Assembly: GCA_023053575.1 (NCBI GenBank)
Contig: JAKZAP010000014.1
Location: 12,426,938-12,490,937, forward strand
DNA: 64,000 bases
Direction: 5' to 3'
From: Branchinecta lynchi
Taxonomy: Eukaryota; Arthropoda; Branchiopoda; Anostraca; Branchinectidae
Shown here piece after piece: positions 53,473-63,758 of this stretch. A model generated the notes under the pieces. The model ran no database searches. It worked only from the letters and a program-made list of their open reading frames with translations, and had not been told where the DNA came from. The position numbers and the translations under genes were made by a program. Every line of letters begins with the position of its first letter. The first letter of the stretch is position 1.

Positions 53473-54799
53473 CTGTGGTAGTAGGTTTTTTTTGTTTAAG
53501 TTTTCTTGGCCGGTTGCTTAATATCTCTTTTCAAACGACGTAAGTTGGCCGTTTATATAATCATTTTTTTTTGTACTCGGGCGATCCTTGCCCGGTAGCC
53601 GTCTCATCAAAACGGCAGGCAAACTTGCTAGCCTACTAAGCTCCGCGATCAAAGTTGACGGAAAAGAGAGAAAAAAAAAAAAATGGCGGACGATAGAGAT
53701 ACAGATTTGGAATTTGTTTATAATACAAAAAAGTATAGGACATGAAGCCAATGCCCCATCTAGTGTCTCCCTGTATTCCAAGGACACATTCCCAAGTCCT
53801 GTCCCCCTATATAGTCCTTTTGAGAACATGGCCTTGCATAGTCCATGCTTAAAGACGGACCAAGAATGCGCTTCTGCCTGCATCAAAATATGTTTAGTTA
53901 CGCTCTTCCACTAAATTAAACACAACTGCACACACTTTCACTTTGTTCAAACCGTTAATTGAAGAGTCCCTAATCCCTTTGTTCACCTTTTATCCTTTGT
54001 TTCGTTGTTCTTGGATACCAGGGTTCCCCAATTCCTGCCATTAGCATCCATAATCAGTATGTGAATAATTTGTAACTGTGTGTTAGTGAATTTTTAAATC
54101 GTCTCTAAACAATTCATCCTTGGGCTACGAGTATTCTTAATTTCTTCTTCGTAGCTCTCATCGAAACTATTTAGTTTCGATTTGGATAGGATTCTTGGAT
54201 GCGTAACAACTTGTCTAGTCATAGAAATAGGAGATGTTTGGTTTCAATGAACAAAAGAACGAAGGGCTACCTAAGACAAAGAGTCCAGGTTCCGTTTAAC
54301 TGAAAAGCCAACTTATTTTTGTGTCATTTAATTGAATACACTAAACTATGTGGATTCCGCAAAGGGATATTTTATTTTCCACTATCTGCTCTAGTTATGA
54401 CGTTCATAACATATGCGGCCGTTTGTAAAGCCGTGGTGTAAATTCTACTATGACGCGGGAAATTTTAATCTCAACACAAACACGGCTTTTCTGTGGGCAG
54501 TGCAATGGTGAGACTGGGGAAGGTTGCATAGTGCCTGAAAAAAAAAAAAAAACTTGTTCATAGGGCATACACGTGGAGGCATCCGGGTTTTATCAATCGA
54601 CCTTATGCCTCCGGCTTCACCCTATATTTATTGTGATTTTATACAGAAGTGTAATGAAAACCTTGAACCAATAGAAACAGAAGCGCATAAACGTACGGCA
54701 AATCACACGGAAATTCATTTAAAAATCGAATATTCGGGAATAGCGGAACAATGAAGCAACGCATTTTCAGCTGGTATTCAAGCGAATTTAAGTGACTAA
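53473..54799. other. Intron sequence, nothing assigned
   Basis: Open frames at 53518-53914 on both strands are mutual shadows without motifs. No exon is recognised. Confidence 0.4.
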
Positions 54800-55215
54800 A
54801 GGCGTATTCTCGCCGTTCCCCGAGGACTCCTCGGGGAATCGAAGGGAACGGCGAGAATAGAGGGAGTCACTCCACGTGGACTCCGCGTACAGAAACAGCG
54901 AGAACAGGGGGAATGCTTCAACAATAGATTTTGTTATACAAAAAAAATATGCTGTTGACGAAATTAGTCTGGATCCACTTTATTTTTGGTTTTGTTTATT
55001 CTGACCGTTTTTAATTAATTTTATGTTGCACCAACACCAGCAAAAATTGATTCCCCTCCGAATCTGAAAGGTAGTCCTTTTTGATGATGATGATGATAAT
55101 TGGAGGATTCCCCGTCCGTGGGTACTCGCGAGAATACGGAGAGTGAGTCATCGGGACAAACAAAAACGCGGGGACTCCTCAAATTGAGTCCTCGGGGAAC
55201 TGCGAGAATACGCCT
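54800..55215. mobile_element. TAA-flanked inverted-repeat element
   Basis: The ~31-bp inverted ends are AGGCGTATTCTCGCCGTTCC and GGAACTGCGAGAATACGCCT. TAA is duplicated at 54797-54799 and 55216-55218, as in PIF/Harbinger-type insertions. Subterminal palindromes CGAGGACTCCTCG are present. A relic lies at 31530-31746. Confidence 0.8.
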
Positions 55216-55641
55216 TAAGTGACGGGTAACTAGATTGTCCTATCCCAGCCCTTTTCGGTTAGACTTTAAGCGTCCAAATATCTCGATTATCTCTGGAGTC
55301 GTGGCGACATTACGTCTATCATCACATAAGAACGTGCAATTTTGCGGTCTCGTCTCGTTTTTGTTTATTCTAATATCTTTAAAGGACCCTCTTGCTTTTC
55401 GCTGGTTTAACTCCTCCCCCCCTGGCGAGTTATGTGGTCTATTGACCTGTGAAATCTCCGTCGTTAAAAAATCAGTGCTCAACGCTTTATCTGAATTTTT
55501 CGCTTTCCAACGCTAGCCGAGATTTTCCTGGGAAATAACTTTGTTATGGGATTACGGTTTTTTTTACGGTTTTTTGTTTTGTCTTTTTCAATAATTTTGT
55601 TATGTCTTGAGACAACAGCAAACAGGTGCTGCCAAACCTGA

Positions 55642-56623
55642 GCTGCGTTCGATTTGATTCCTCCTTGTCTCGGTCTTGTCTTCTTGTTCCTGCCTAGTCG
55701 CGGTTCAAAGTCGTTTTATTTAGTCTTGTCAGGTGAATGGCTCAACAGACAAGCATCACAAATAAAACGCAGTCGAGAAGTTTAACCGAGACAGGACGAA
55801 AACTTGCTCCGAGATCATGTCATCATTTACGCGTCCTGTCTGACAGGACACTGACAGTTGTCAGCTGACAGGACAAAATAAAATGGCATTAAGTGGGCAA
55901 AGAAGTTAAAGCACAATGGACACTTCTAATGCTTTACTTTGTATTAAATGCTTCACAAATAAACATTTCCGACTTCCTTGAGGAGGCGCTACGAAAATCG
56001 GCCGTTTTCTTTTTATCCCTTGTCTTTAACTCTCTGGCATTTCGGCGATAATCTTAGGAGCTGGGATGTCCTGGCAGGAATTAAAAACTCCCAGCAATGC
56101 TTGATAGAAAAAGAATATATTTGAGATGCAACCAAAGTCAAACCGCAGATGCAGTTTACCTGATTGTTCTAGTATTTCGTCAGAAGTTCCATGGCTTTAA
56201 GTGCCTATTAAAAGTTTTTCTTTGTGGAATAGTGTTGTGAAGCTCGAGTAGCTTGTTTTATAAAATGTACCAGAATATGCAAAAGCTTATAAAAAAACAT
56301 AGCTACACAAATCATGCAAAAACAAATAACCTATTCAAATCTAAATGATACAAGCTGATTTATGCATAAAATAAAGATCTACTAAGTATTATAAGAAACA
56401 TCACTTTTATCTTTGTCCAAGCTAGTAAATTGAGCATGTACTGGCCCAAAAAATTACGCTTTGAAATATCACAGAGAGGAAACTCTTGAAAAAGCTGCTG
56501 ATCTAGGGGGTAAGCATTGTTCCTAGGTTGCTACATTGGTGTAGTTTGATGTGCCCATTGAACTTTAAATAAAACGGCATTTGGCTGACAGGACCGAGAC
56601 AAGGGTAAATCGAACGCGGCTTT
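55642..56623. mobile_element. GCGTTCGATT-family TIR element carrying a nested TTAA element
   Basis: Ends AGCTGCGTTCGATTT plus TTGTCTCGGTCTTGTC are mirrored by GACCGAGACAAGGG and AAATCGAACGCGGCTTT. Most of the interior is the separate insertion 55910-56564. Confidence 0.7.
55910..56564. mobile_element. TTAA-flanked miniature element, copy 1
   Basis: AGCACAATGG at the left and CCATTGAACT at the right form short inverted ends bordered by TTAA (55906-55909 and 56565-56568). It is about 655 bp and very similar to 57672-58337. Confidence 0.75.
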
Positions 56624-57124
56624 GATTTCGTCATTGCGCCTCTGTGGCCGCCCACATGACTCGCTATGATAACACAGCATTTAATCGCGGCGTCCATTTG
56701 TTTCAAATTTTTCGCGAGAAAAATTAAGTATTTTTGCACGTTTATTCTCAGCGCGGCCCGTATCTTCTGAGGATCTTTTATCCTCAGATTTGTGTCAGTA
56801 TTTGCTGTTTGCGTTAATCCCGGGCAGATTCGCCACGCGCTAACAAGATAATCCCTAATTTCACAAAGCAAGTTCAGTGTTTTTTAAAACCTACTTCCGG
56901 GCAGCTTTATTTTTAAAAAGCTACTTCGGGGAAAGCGGATTAGTATTCCTTTAGGAGAATTTTTAGTGAAATATCTTCATTCAGCGGGTGCAAACCAATT
57001 TTTCTTTGCATTTGGTGTCAGAAAAATTGGCAGCAGAGCGGAAAATTCCATTCCGAGAAAAACGTAATCCCTGCTTCGCTTTCCAGATAAGTGCAATCTT
57101 TCTAATCAAGGTTTTTGTTTTCAG

Positions 57125-57245
57125 GGGCCGCAGAAAAAAGCAGCAAGCACGGAGCCGAAGACAAAGCACAAGCCATAATCACGGCGATGAAAGAACGTAT
57201 GAAAATCCGGGAACGGGATAAACCGGAAATCTTCGAGCTTATACG
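57125..57245 (+). CDS. unc-13: unc-13 exon: C1-C2B linker
   Basis: A 121-nt exon with acceptor tttgttttcag and donor gtaggc. After two bases that complete AGG (Arg), it reads [14 protein letters not shown], then [16 protein letters not shown] and E-I-F-E-L-I, leaving CG. This is the helical linker that follows the C1 domain in all Unc13 proteins. The two trailing bases need an A from the next exon, and both alternative exons supply it (CGA, Arg). The preceding 17.6-kb intron holds the antisense LINE and many miniature elements. Confidence 0.97.
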
Positions 57246-57671
57246 GTAGGCTTCTCATGGAAATTTTTGCTTCCCGATCCGTCTTTCTAGTCGAGGGGTC
57301 ACTTATTTCGGATCGACAATTCTCCTGTAAATCTGAAAGGATGGGTGAGCCTTACAGGCCTAGGCATAGCGGAACGTTGTGAGTGAAAACGATCCAGAAA
57401 GGCACGTGGTTGGGAGAAGTCATGTGATGAGTCAGTTCGAAGGGGAAAGTAACGCGAAATTCTTTGGCTGATATTTTATTGAAATGGCTAAAGCGTCGGA
57501 TTGACTCTTTGTCATAGTTGAAATGCCACCTGTCCTAAGAGGTAGCCTATCTGTTCCGTACAAACAACCTTTATGACAAGCCAATTGGCCGTATGCACAG
57601 TAATACCCAGAACGTCGTCGTTTGTCAGCGGTGTTTAAGATCTCAGGGATCACAATTACATAATCCCTTAA

Positions 57672-58337
57672 AGCACAATGGACACTTCTAATGCTTTATT
57701 TTGTATTAAATGCTTCGCAAATAAATATTTCCGACTTCCTTTAGAAGGCGCTACGAAAATCGGCATTTTCTTGTTATCTCTTGTCTTTACCTCTCTGGCA
57801 TTTCGGCGATCCAAATCTTAGGAGCTGGGATATCGTGGCAGGAAATTCAAAAGCTCCCAACAATGCTTGATAGAAAAGGATATATTTGAGATGTCACCAA
57901 AGTCAAGCCGCAGATGCAGTTTACCTGATTGTATTCACCAGAAGTTCTATGTTTTAAAGTGCCTATTAAAAGTTTCCTTTGTGGAATAGTGTTGTGAAGC
58001 TTGATTAACTTGCTTTATAAAATGTACCAGAATATGCAATAAGTTTATAAAAAATAACATAGCTACAAAAATCATTCAAAAACAAATAGCCTATTCAAAT
58101 CTGAATTATACAAGCTGATTTATGCATAAAATAAAGATCTGCTAAGTGTTATAAGAAACATCACTTTTATCTTTGTCCAAGCTAGTAAATTGAGCATGTA
58201 GCCTACTGGCCCAAAAAATTACGCTTTGAAGTATCACAGAGAGGAAACTATTGAAAAAGATGCTGAGCTAGGGGGTAAGCATTGTTTCTAGGTTGTTACA
58301 GAGTGAGATAGGGGTAGTTTGATGTGCCCATTGAACT
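57672..58337. mobile_element. TTAA-flanked miniature element, copy 2
   Basis: Same ends and body as 55910-56564 in the same orientation, with TTAA at 57668-57671 and 58338-58341. A five-base CTACT... insertion near 58200 and an extra GAGTGAGATAGG segment near 58303 distinguish it. Confidence 0.75.
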
Positions 58338-58375
58338 TTAATTCCATAGTTAAGTAGTAGGCTGAGACTGGGTAG

Positions 58376-58515
58376 TACAGTGCAAAAATTTTGTTTGCAT
58401 TTTTTGCTACTGGGATTGATCGTGTCTATAATTTTATCTCAGTAGAGATAAGATTAATCCCAGTAGCAAAAACTGCAGTTAACCTTAACCCGTACTCGGA
58501 GATAATTTTTACACT
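58376..58515. mobile_element. Palindromic miniature element (TACACTGTAAAAAG family), copy 3
   Basis: Ends TACAGTGCAAAAATT and AATTTTTACACTATA enclose GCTACTGGGATTGATC and its near-complement GATTAATCCCAGTAGC. Confidence 0.75.
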
Positions 58516-58631
58516 ATAGACTATACTGAGTATTTTTATTTAAATTCTTTAAGCAGTAGCGTTTGCATTTAGGTAAAGGTAAAAACAAACAGTGCTCTGA
58601 ACGAAGAAGGATGGAACTTTCTTTGGGTTGT

Positions 58632-58813
58632 CACCAAGATTTTGCCACTATACATTCCCCACTAAACAGGAGAATATTAAAGCTGCGTGCACACTCTGGC
58701 CGATAAGGTTTCCCTTATTCCCTTAGATTTTCCCTTAGATTTTGCCACTATACATTCCCCATTCAACAGGAGAATATTAAAGCTGCGTGCACACTCTGGC
58801 CGATAAGGTTTCC
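58632..58813. repeat. Tandem duplication of ~75 bp
   Basis: GATTTTGCCACTATACATTC through CTGGCCGATAAGGTTTCC occurs twice (58630-58706 and 58737-58813) with a 31-bp spacer containing TTCCCTTAGATTTTCCC. Confidence 0.8.
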
Positions 58814-59844
58814 AATGCAAAAATACTCGAGTGAAATTCACGTAAGTATGGGGAAGCTTGCACACGATGCGTCGAAATTCAAGAGCGAAGGAAGAAATTC
58901 GCATCTGATAGAGAAAATCGGACTGTGTGTTCGTGTACCTTAAAATGAATGCTCAGACACATTGAAGATTCGACACAGATTTTGTTTGTCGTATTTTTTT
59001 ACTGTTTATTACTAACCATATGAGAAAAATTGGAGCATTCAAGATAAAAGTAAAGCGGAATTGGACAATAAAAAATCATGAAACGCAAGATTCAGAACCT
59101 ATTGGGGTTTATTTAATAAATAAACTGTTATTAAACCTATACTCGCACCCCAGTTTGTTTGACTCTATAACGCCCTAGGGGATAGACCCCAGGAGCCTCC
59201 TCCATGCTACCGAATACAGTACAGGGCCGAGTCCAAAGGTTCATTCTCTTTCACGTATTACAGTAGCACGCGGATTATTAAACTTGTCAGGATTGATGAT
59301 TAGGCTTTCATTGATAAAAATAGATTGCAGTGAAAAAGTCTATAGTCTTTTAATTTCTAGTCTCGGTTTCAGGTCTCCTTTGTCCCTTTGCCCCCCCCCC
59401 CCCCCCGCATCTCTTTTTTCTTTCTTTCAAGGTTAAATTTGACCTCAGTCATTCGGGAGGCCGAAATGTTTCTAGCTAAAACTTGATAAATTTCAAAGTG
59501 AAATCTTGTTCTTCAAATCAAGGTCAGGGTTGCCACGCCAAAAAATCACCCGTCCTGAAAAAGAATCACCAAAAGAAGACGGGCTTTGAAAAATTTGGTG
59601 ATTTTGTCGCATTCCACATGTGAACGTGACACAGGACCACAAACTCTAGCATCTAGTGATTCATACAGAAAAAGCACAAGGTTTGCTGACAGTTCAGCAT
59701 GCGGCAAACCTGTACAAGACTTCATCACTAACATGAGGTTCAGTAACAACAAAAAAACAGGGCCCTCCCCATTTGCTGGTATGTGGCTGCAAGCAGCGTA
59801 GCTGCGGTTGAAGTGGATAATCTGACCTCTGTGAACTTATCTAG
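58814..59844. other. Intron sequence upstream of the alternative exons
   Basis: A C tract of ~16 lies near 59392. A CAGGGTTGCCACG end at 59527 resembles the hAT-type ends at 28726. The open frames at 59546-59801 on both strands lack recognisable motifs. Confidence 0.4.
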
Positions 59845-59951
59845 ATTTGTTTTTGGCGTTGATGAAAAAACGCATATGGGTCACATGCGCGCCGTAAAAC
59901 AGTCTGTCCTCGAGGGAACTAGCAAGTGGTCCGCGAAAATCGCAATCACAG
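59845..59951 (+). CDS. unc-13: unc-13 alternative exon A (vertebrate-like version)
   Basis: A 107-nt exon with acceptor cttatctag and donor gtttga (weak). The first A completes Arg from the preceding exon; it then reads [15 protein letters not shown] and [20 protein letters not shown], leaving one G. This covers the end of the C1-C2B linker and the first half of the first C2B strand. The A-V-K-Q-S-V-L...G-T-S-K-W-S-A-K-I block resembles the vertebrate Munc13 version. It is homologous to exon B, of identical length and identical phase at both ends. Using both exons, or neither, would break the frame. Confidence 0.93.
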
Positions 59952-61001
59952 GTTTGAACCAACTTCTGATGCGTGTTGCTCTCTGCTATGTTCTTTATGT
60001 GCACTCTGATGTTTGAAGTGTGCTAATTATTGTCTGTTTGGTGCTAAAGGATCGTCATCGCTGTCGCTGCATGGTCTTCATCATGGTTGCCATGACTACC
60101 AAGAAAACACCAGGACATATTAAGTTAAAATTTATGTCCAGTCTGAGCTTTTCGGTTATAACATATATAAAAGTAACCAGAAATTTGTTTCTGGCGGCCG
60201 TAACTGCAGGACAATCTTTCAAACAGGAACTAATTTTGTACACTACTCAAGTGACGACCAAAGGAACGGACCTCTTATACTGTCCGTCTTAGCTTTCTGT
60301 GGGAACGGGGATTGGCTAGACAGGAGCTGCATTTCAGTTATACTTAAATATTTCTTACTTAACAAACTGAAAAATTACAAAAATAATAAAACAGTCATTG
60401 TATAGTATCTAAAAACGGTCATTATTTGTCGGGTGCGGGTTAGAAAATTGACATAAGAATATCAATTAAGCTTGATCTAATAAAGTTAATCTTAAGCCTT
60501 TGTTCAGCACTTTTTCCAAGTCACGGGTGCATGGTTTTCTCATAAAGTTTCTACAACCCTTGAACTACCATTTCTTGTCGTTTCTCTTGTGACTTACAAC
60601 TCAGTGGGCAGTGATCTTTATTTTCTGTCTGTGTCTCGCGTAATAATAATATTGTATTTAAAGCCTTAGGGCCATATACATACAACACAACATAAAACTT
60701 CAGAATTACTTCTAATATCGCACTACATAAGCTAAACTGCACTCGACGTATGCCCACTTGACGTATGGTACTTTAGATTCCACGGGACGACCGCGCGCCG
60801 TTATCTGTGGTTGCCTGGAGAGCCTACAGGCCAGGGTAATCATTAAAAAAAGCTTAGGCCTTCACCTGTACTTTAACTACTATTGACTACGATTTAGATT
60901 ATTTATCTGATCGTGGATCATCTTTTCTAAAGTAAATTCAGGCCTACTTTGCTCCTGTCCGTGCTTTTAATGTGCTTCTAAGTGTTTCTTCCGTCCCTCA
61001 G
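59952..61001. other. 1,050-bp intron between alternative exons A and B
   Basis: No repeats were recognised, in contrast to the other introns. It is a natural place for splicing-control elements, but I could not identify any by eye. Confidence 0.4.
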
Positions 61002-61108
61002 AATGACCTTTTCGGTGGATCCGGACACTCATATCGACACCCTCGAGCAAGCTGAACAGGCAGTTCTGGAGGGGACGGCTAATTGGTCATGCAAAATCGC
61101 CGTTACAG
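61002..61108 (+). CDS. unc-13: unc-13 alternative exon B (arthropod-like version)
   Basis: A 107-nt exon with a strong pyrimidine-rich acceptor (tttcttccgtccctcag) and donor gtatgc. After the A that completes Arg it reads M-T-F-S-V-D-P-D-T-H-I-D-T-L-E-Q and A-E-Q-A-V-L-E-G-T-A-N-W-S-C-K-I-A-V-T, leaving one G. The V-D-P-D-T-H-I-D-x-L-E-Q-A-E-Q run is what I associate with insect Unc13. It replaces exon A at the same place in the protein: V-D, T-H, V-L-E-G-T, W-S-x-K-I-A and the final T are shared. The next exon (rest of C2B) is not in the window. Confidence 0.94.
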
Positions 61109-61253
61109 GTATGCACATAATTATGTGAAGTTAGCTTATGCTTTTAAGTCGTATTAGACGGGCTTTGCATGCATTGTTAGTGTTGTCTGAATTAGGCCAA
61201 TAATAGGAAGTACTTTTTAAAAATTTTAGTGTTCTTAAGCTGCTTCTTACACG

Positions 61254-62126
61254 TTTTTGGGATCCCAAGTCATAAGTGAGGGGCACCTATAACATCGCAA
61301 AAGTTGTCCGTCTGCCCGTCTGTCTGTCTGTCTGTCTGTGAGTACGATAGCTCTCGAAGGGAATGAGATACCCCTATATTTAGGGGTGTGGGGGGGGGTC
61401 AGATTAAGGGGCAAAACAAAAATATTTTTAATAGCTATTGAGATAGTTGATTTAGGGGTAAGGAGACATGCTGAAAACGAATGTGAAAGTTATTTTCTTA
61501 CCGAACAAGCAGTTCACCCGGTATTCGGCGAAAACCGAACACAAAATGTGTCGATCAATTTTGGGCTATAGCAGTCTTACCCCTTTATTCTCAAACCAGT
61601 ATAGCTCTGCGCGTGAACGACGACGTTCATTTGTTTATTCTATGTATGTAGGAGAGATCTAGTGTAATCGAAGGTCGAAGGGGTATATATAATGTTCAAA
61701 CGAGGAAATTTGTTGTTCAAGCGAGGATGTTGTTCAATGAAGATTCACTGGTAAAGTACAGGTCAGCGGGTCCTTTAGTCCTCTTTTTAGAGGCAGAGGA
61801 AGGGTTTCAAATCTACTTTATAAGCTAGTAAGATATTCATTGAGGGGGTAAGGATGTCCACTGAATTCATATCTGAAATTAATTTTCTTGCTGGACAAAT
61901 GGTTCATCACGAATTCGGCTGAAACTGGAGAAGCTCAAAGTTGTTTCTTAAATGGATTAGAGATTCGCTATCGAGGCAAGTAGACATGCTGAATCCATTT
62001 TTGAACTTTATTTTAACATTAAAAATATTCATGGAATCTGACGAAGACTGACTGGCGAAGACATGACCCAATTGTTTGTATCGAATGTTAGATTTTTGGG
62101 ATCCCATCGAAACCTTTGGTCTTGTT
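61254..62126 (+). repeat. GGGATCCC-bounded repeat family, copy 6
   Basis: Starts TTTTTGGGATCCCAAG only ~146 bp after the exon B donor, with a GTCTGTCTGTCTGTCTGTC tract. It ends TTTTTGGGATCCCATCGAAA then CCTTTGGTCTTGTT. Internal units include GTATTCGGCGAAAACCG. Confidence 0.75.
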
Positions 62127-63394
62127 GGTTCATTTCACCAAATGAGGGTTCTAAGTATCAAAGTATGGAGTGTAGACTTTTATCTTAATTATGAATCCTT
62201 TCGCGGAAAATCAAGAAAATGCGTGACTGAACGTTCTTAAATTGGAGTATTAGTATTTGCTTAACAGTTTTTGTCGTTTATTTCCTTTTTTCTTTTGAAA
62301 AATAGTTCGTTGGCAGTGCTTTAAAGTCCTTCGGAACCTTAAAGTATTGCACCAATACTGACGATATTAAGCAACATCTCCTTAAGACCAAGCTTCAACT
62401 TGCAGCTTACTAGACTTCTGGACATTCAGCCAATTCATTGTGATACCACACAAATTGTGATAATTCGCTTTTATTCAAAATTTAGTTTTAGTTTTAGTTT
62501 TAGTTTTTTAGTTTAATACTCTTTATTATACAAACCAACTTTTACATGCTAAACTACATAAATACACCTTTTATAACCCTCTTAACATCCTTTATACATG
62601 TAGCTGATACTTCTGACTGCATGAAAGCCCGAATGGGCCTGTGGGGGCAGTCAATACTGCCCCCCTACCCAGTAATACATGGTAGATGTATTACTCGTTT
62701 CCTGCACTATCTTCACAATGTTCTTGTGCAGTGGGATATAAATAAGTTATTATTGTTATGTGTGGCTCCTTAGTCCAGGGTACAGAAGGTAGCAAGAACG
62801 GATACGGCTTTCGAAGAATGCACGTCTGCAGCCTCATCTGATGTCGCCAAAATTACAGATATCAGTTGGCACTTAAGCTCATTTCTATCAGCTAATTTAA
62901 ATTCTCAATTCAGTTTATTTAAAAAAAAAAAACACATTACGGACAAGCCGATGGGTTGTATAGACTACAATTATTAAAATATAAACAATGTAAAATTAAC
63001 GTTCAAATGTGCTCAAGTTTTATAAACCAGCAAACGAGGTGTCGAAACTCTTAGTATACCTTGTTCGCAAAGCTACCACCGACTCCAAACGAGGCACAGG
63101 CTTGGCTGCTTGACCAGGAAGACGAATTTGGAAGGGGACAAATTTTTTGAGATCGGCTAAAAAAGAGAATGGAACAGAATGACACAGTGGAGGAGGAACA
63201 AGTAGTAGTACCAAAATCGGGGACGCATCGCCAGGAGGACCACTTAACGCGGAACGGTGCACCTTCCTTCCTTCTTTTAGTAGTATGTTTGGGCACAAGT
63301 TTCATATCATTCCCGTGCACGATGCCTGCTCTAGTCGTCGTGTTTCGTCCCCCCCCCTCCCCCCGCACGGCGACTATTAAAAACGAATGCCACT
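62127..63394. other. Intron sequence with a TTTTAG run and a hairpin
   Basis: 62478-62510 is a TTTTAG repeat. 62643-62664 is GGGGGCAGT, CAAT, ACTGCCCCC, a perfect 9-bp hairpin, next to GCCCGAATGGGC; together they resemble a retroelement 3' end. No exon encoding the next C2B segment was found. Confidence 0.4.
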
Positions 63395-63530
63395 TGGAAC
63401 AATCTACTATTGCGAGCGCTGTAGCGGCTTTCGGTTTTCATCGTATTTTGTAGAGCTCATAACTCGTGAACCAGTGCAAGTTTTGAGTTCAAACTTGGTA
63501 CACTAGTGGGTATCAGGGGCGTCCCGAGCC
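63395..63530 (+). repeat. Partial copy of the 52155 repeat family
   Basis: GGAACAATCTACTATTGCGA, CATAACTCGTGAACCAGTGC and TTCAAACTTGGTACACTAGT match 52155-52290. A G tract follows at 63541-63556. Confidence 0.75.
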
Positions 63531-63758
63531 TTTCTTGATTGGGGGGGGGGGGGGGGCGAACCTGGTACAAATTGACCGAGTCGGTACCTGATATTGACCG
63601 AATTTGTAATTTTTTTTCTAAAACACAGCGAGTTGCCTTCAAGAAGCTATAATGTAAAAAGTTGCATAGTATGTACAAAGTCAAGTCTAAATAGAAAATA
63701 TGGCGTCTTTTCACGCTCTTCCATTTCTTTTTTTTTAAACTTTAAACTCAAAACTATT

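Noticed and set aside
57432..57653. Minus-strand frame with a Cys-containing G-Y-Y-C-A-Y-G motif, considered as a small secreted peptide
   Set aside because: No signal peptide, cysteine framework or splice context, and it sits in an unc-13 intron without support.
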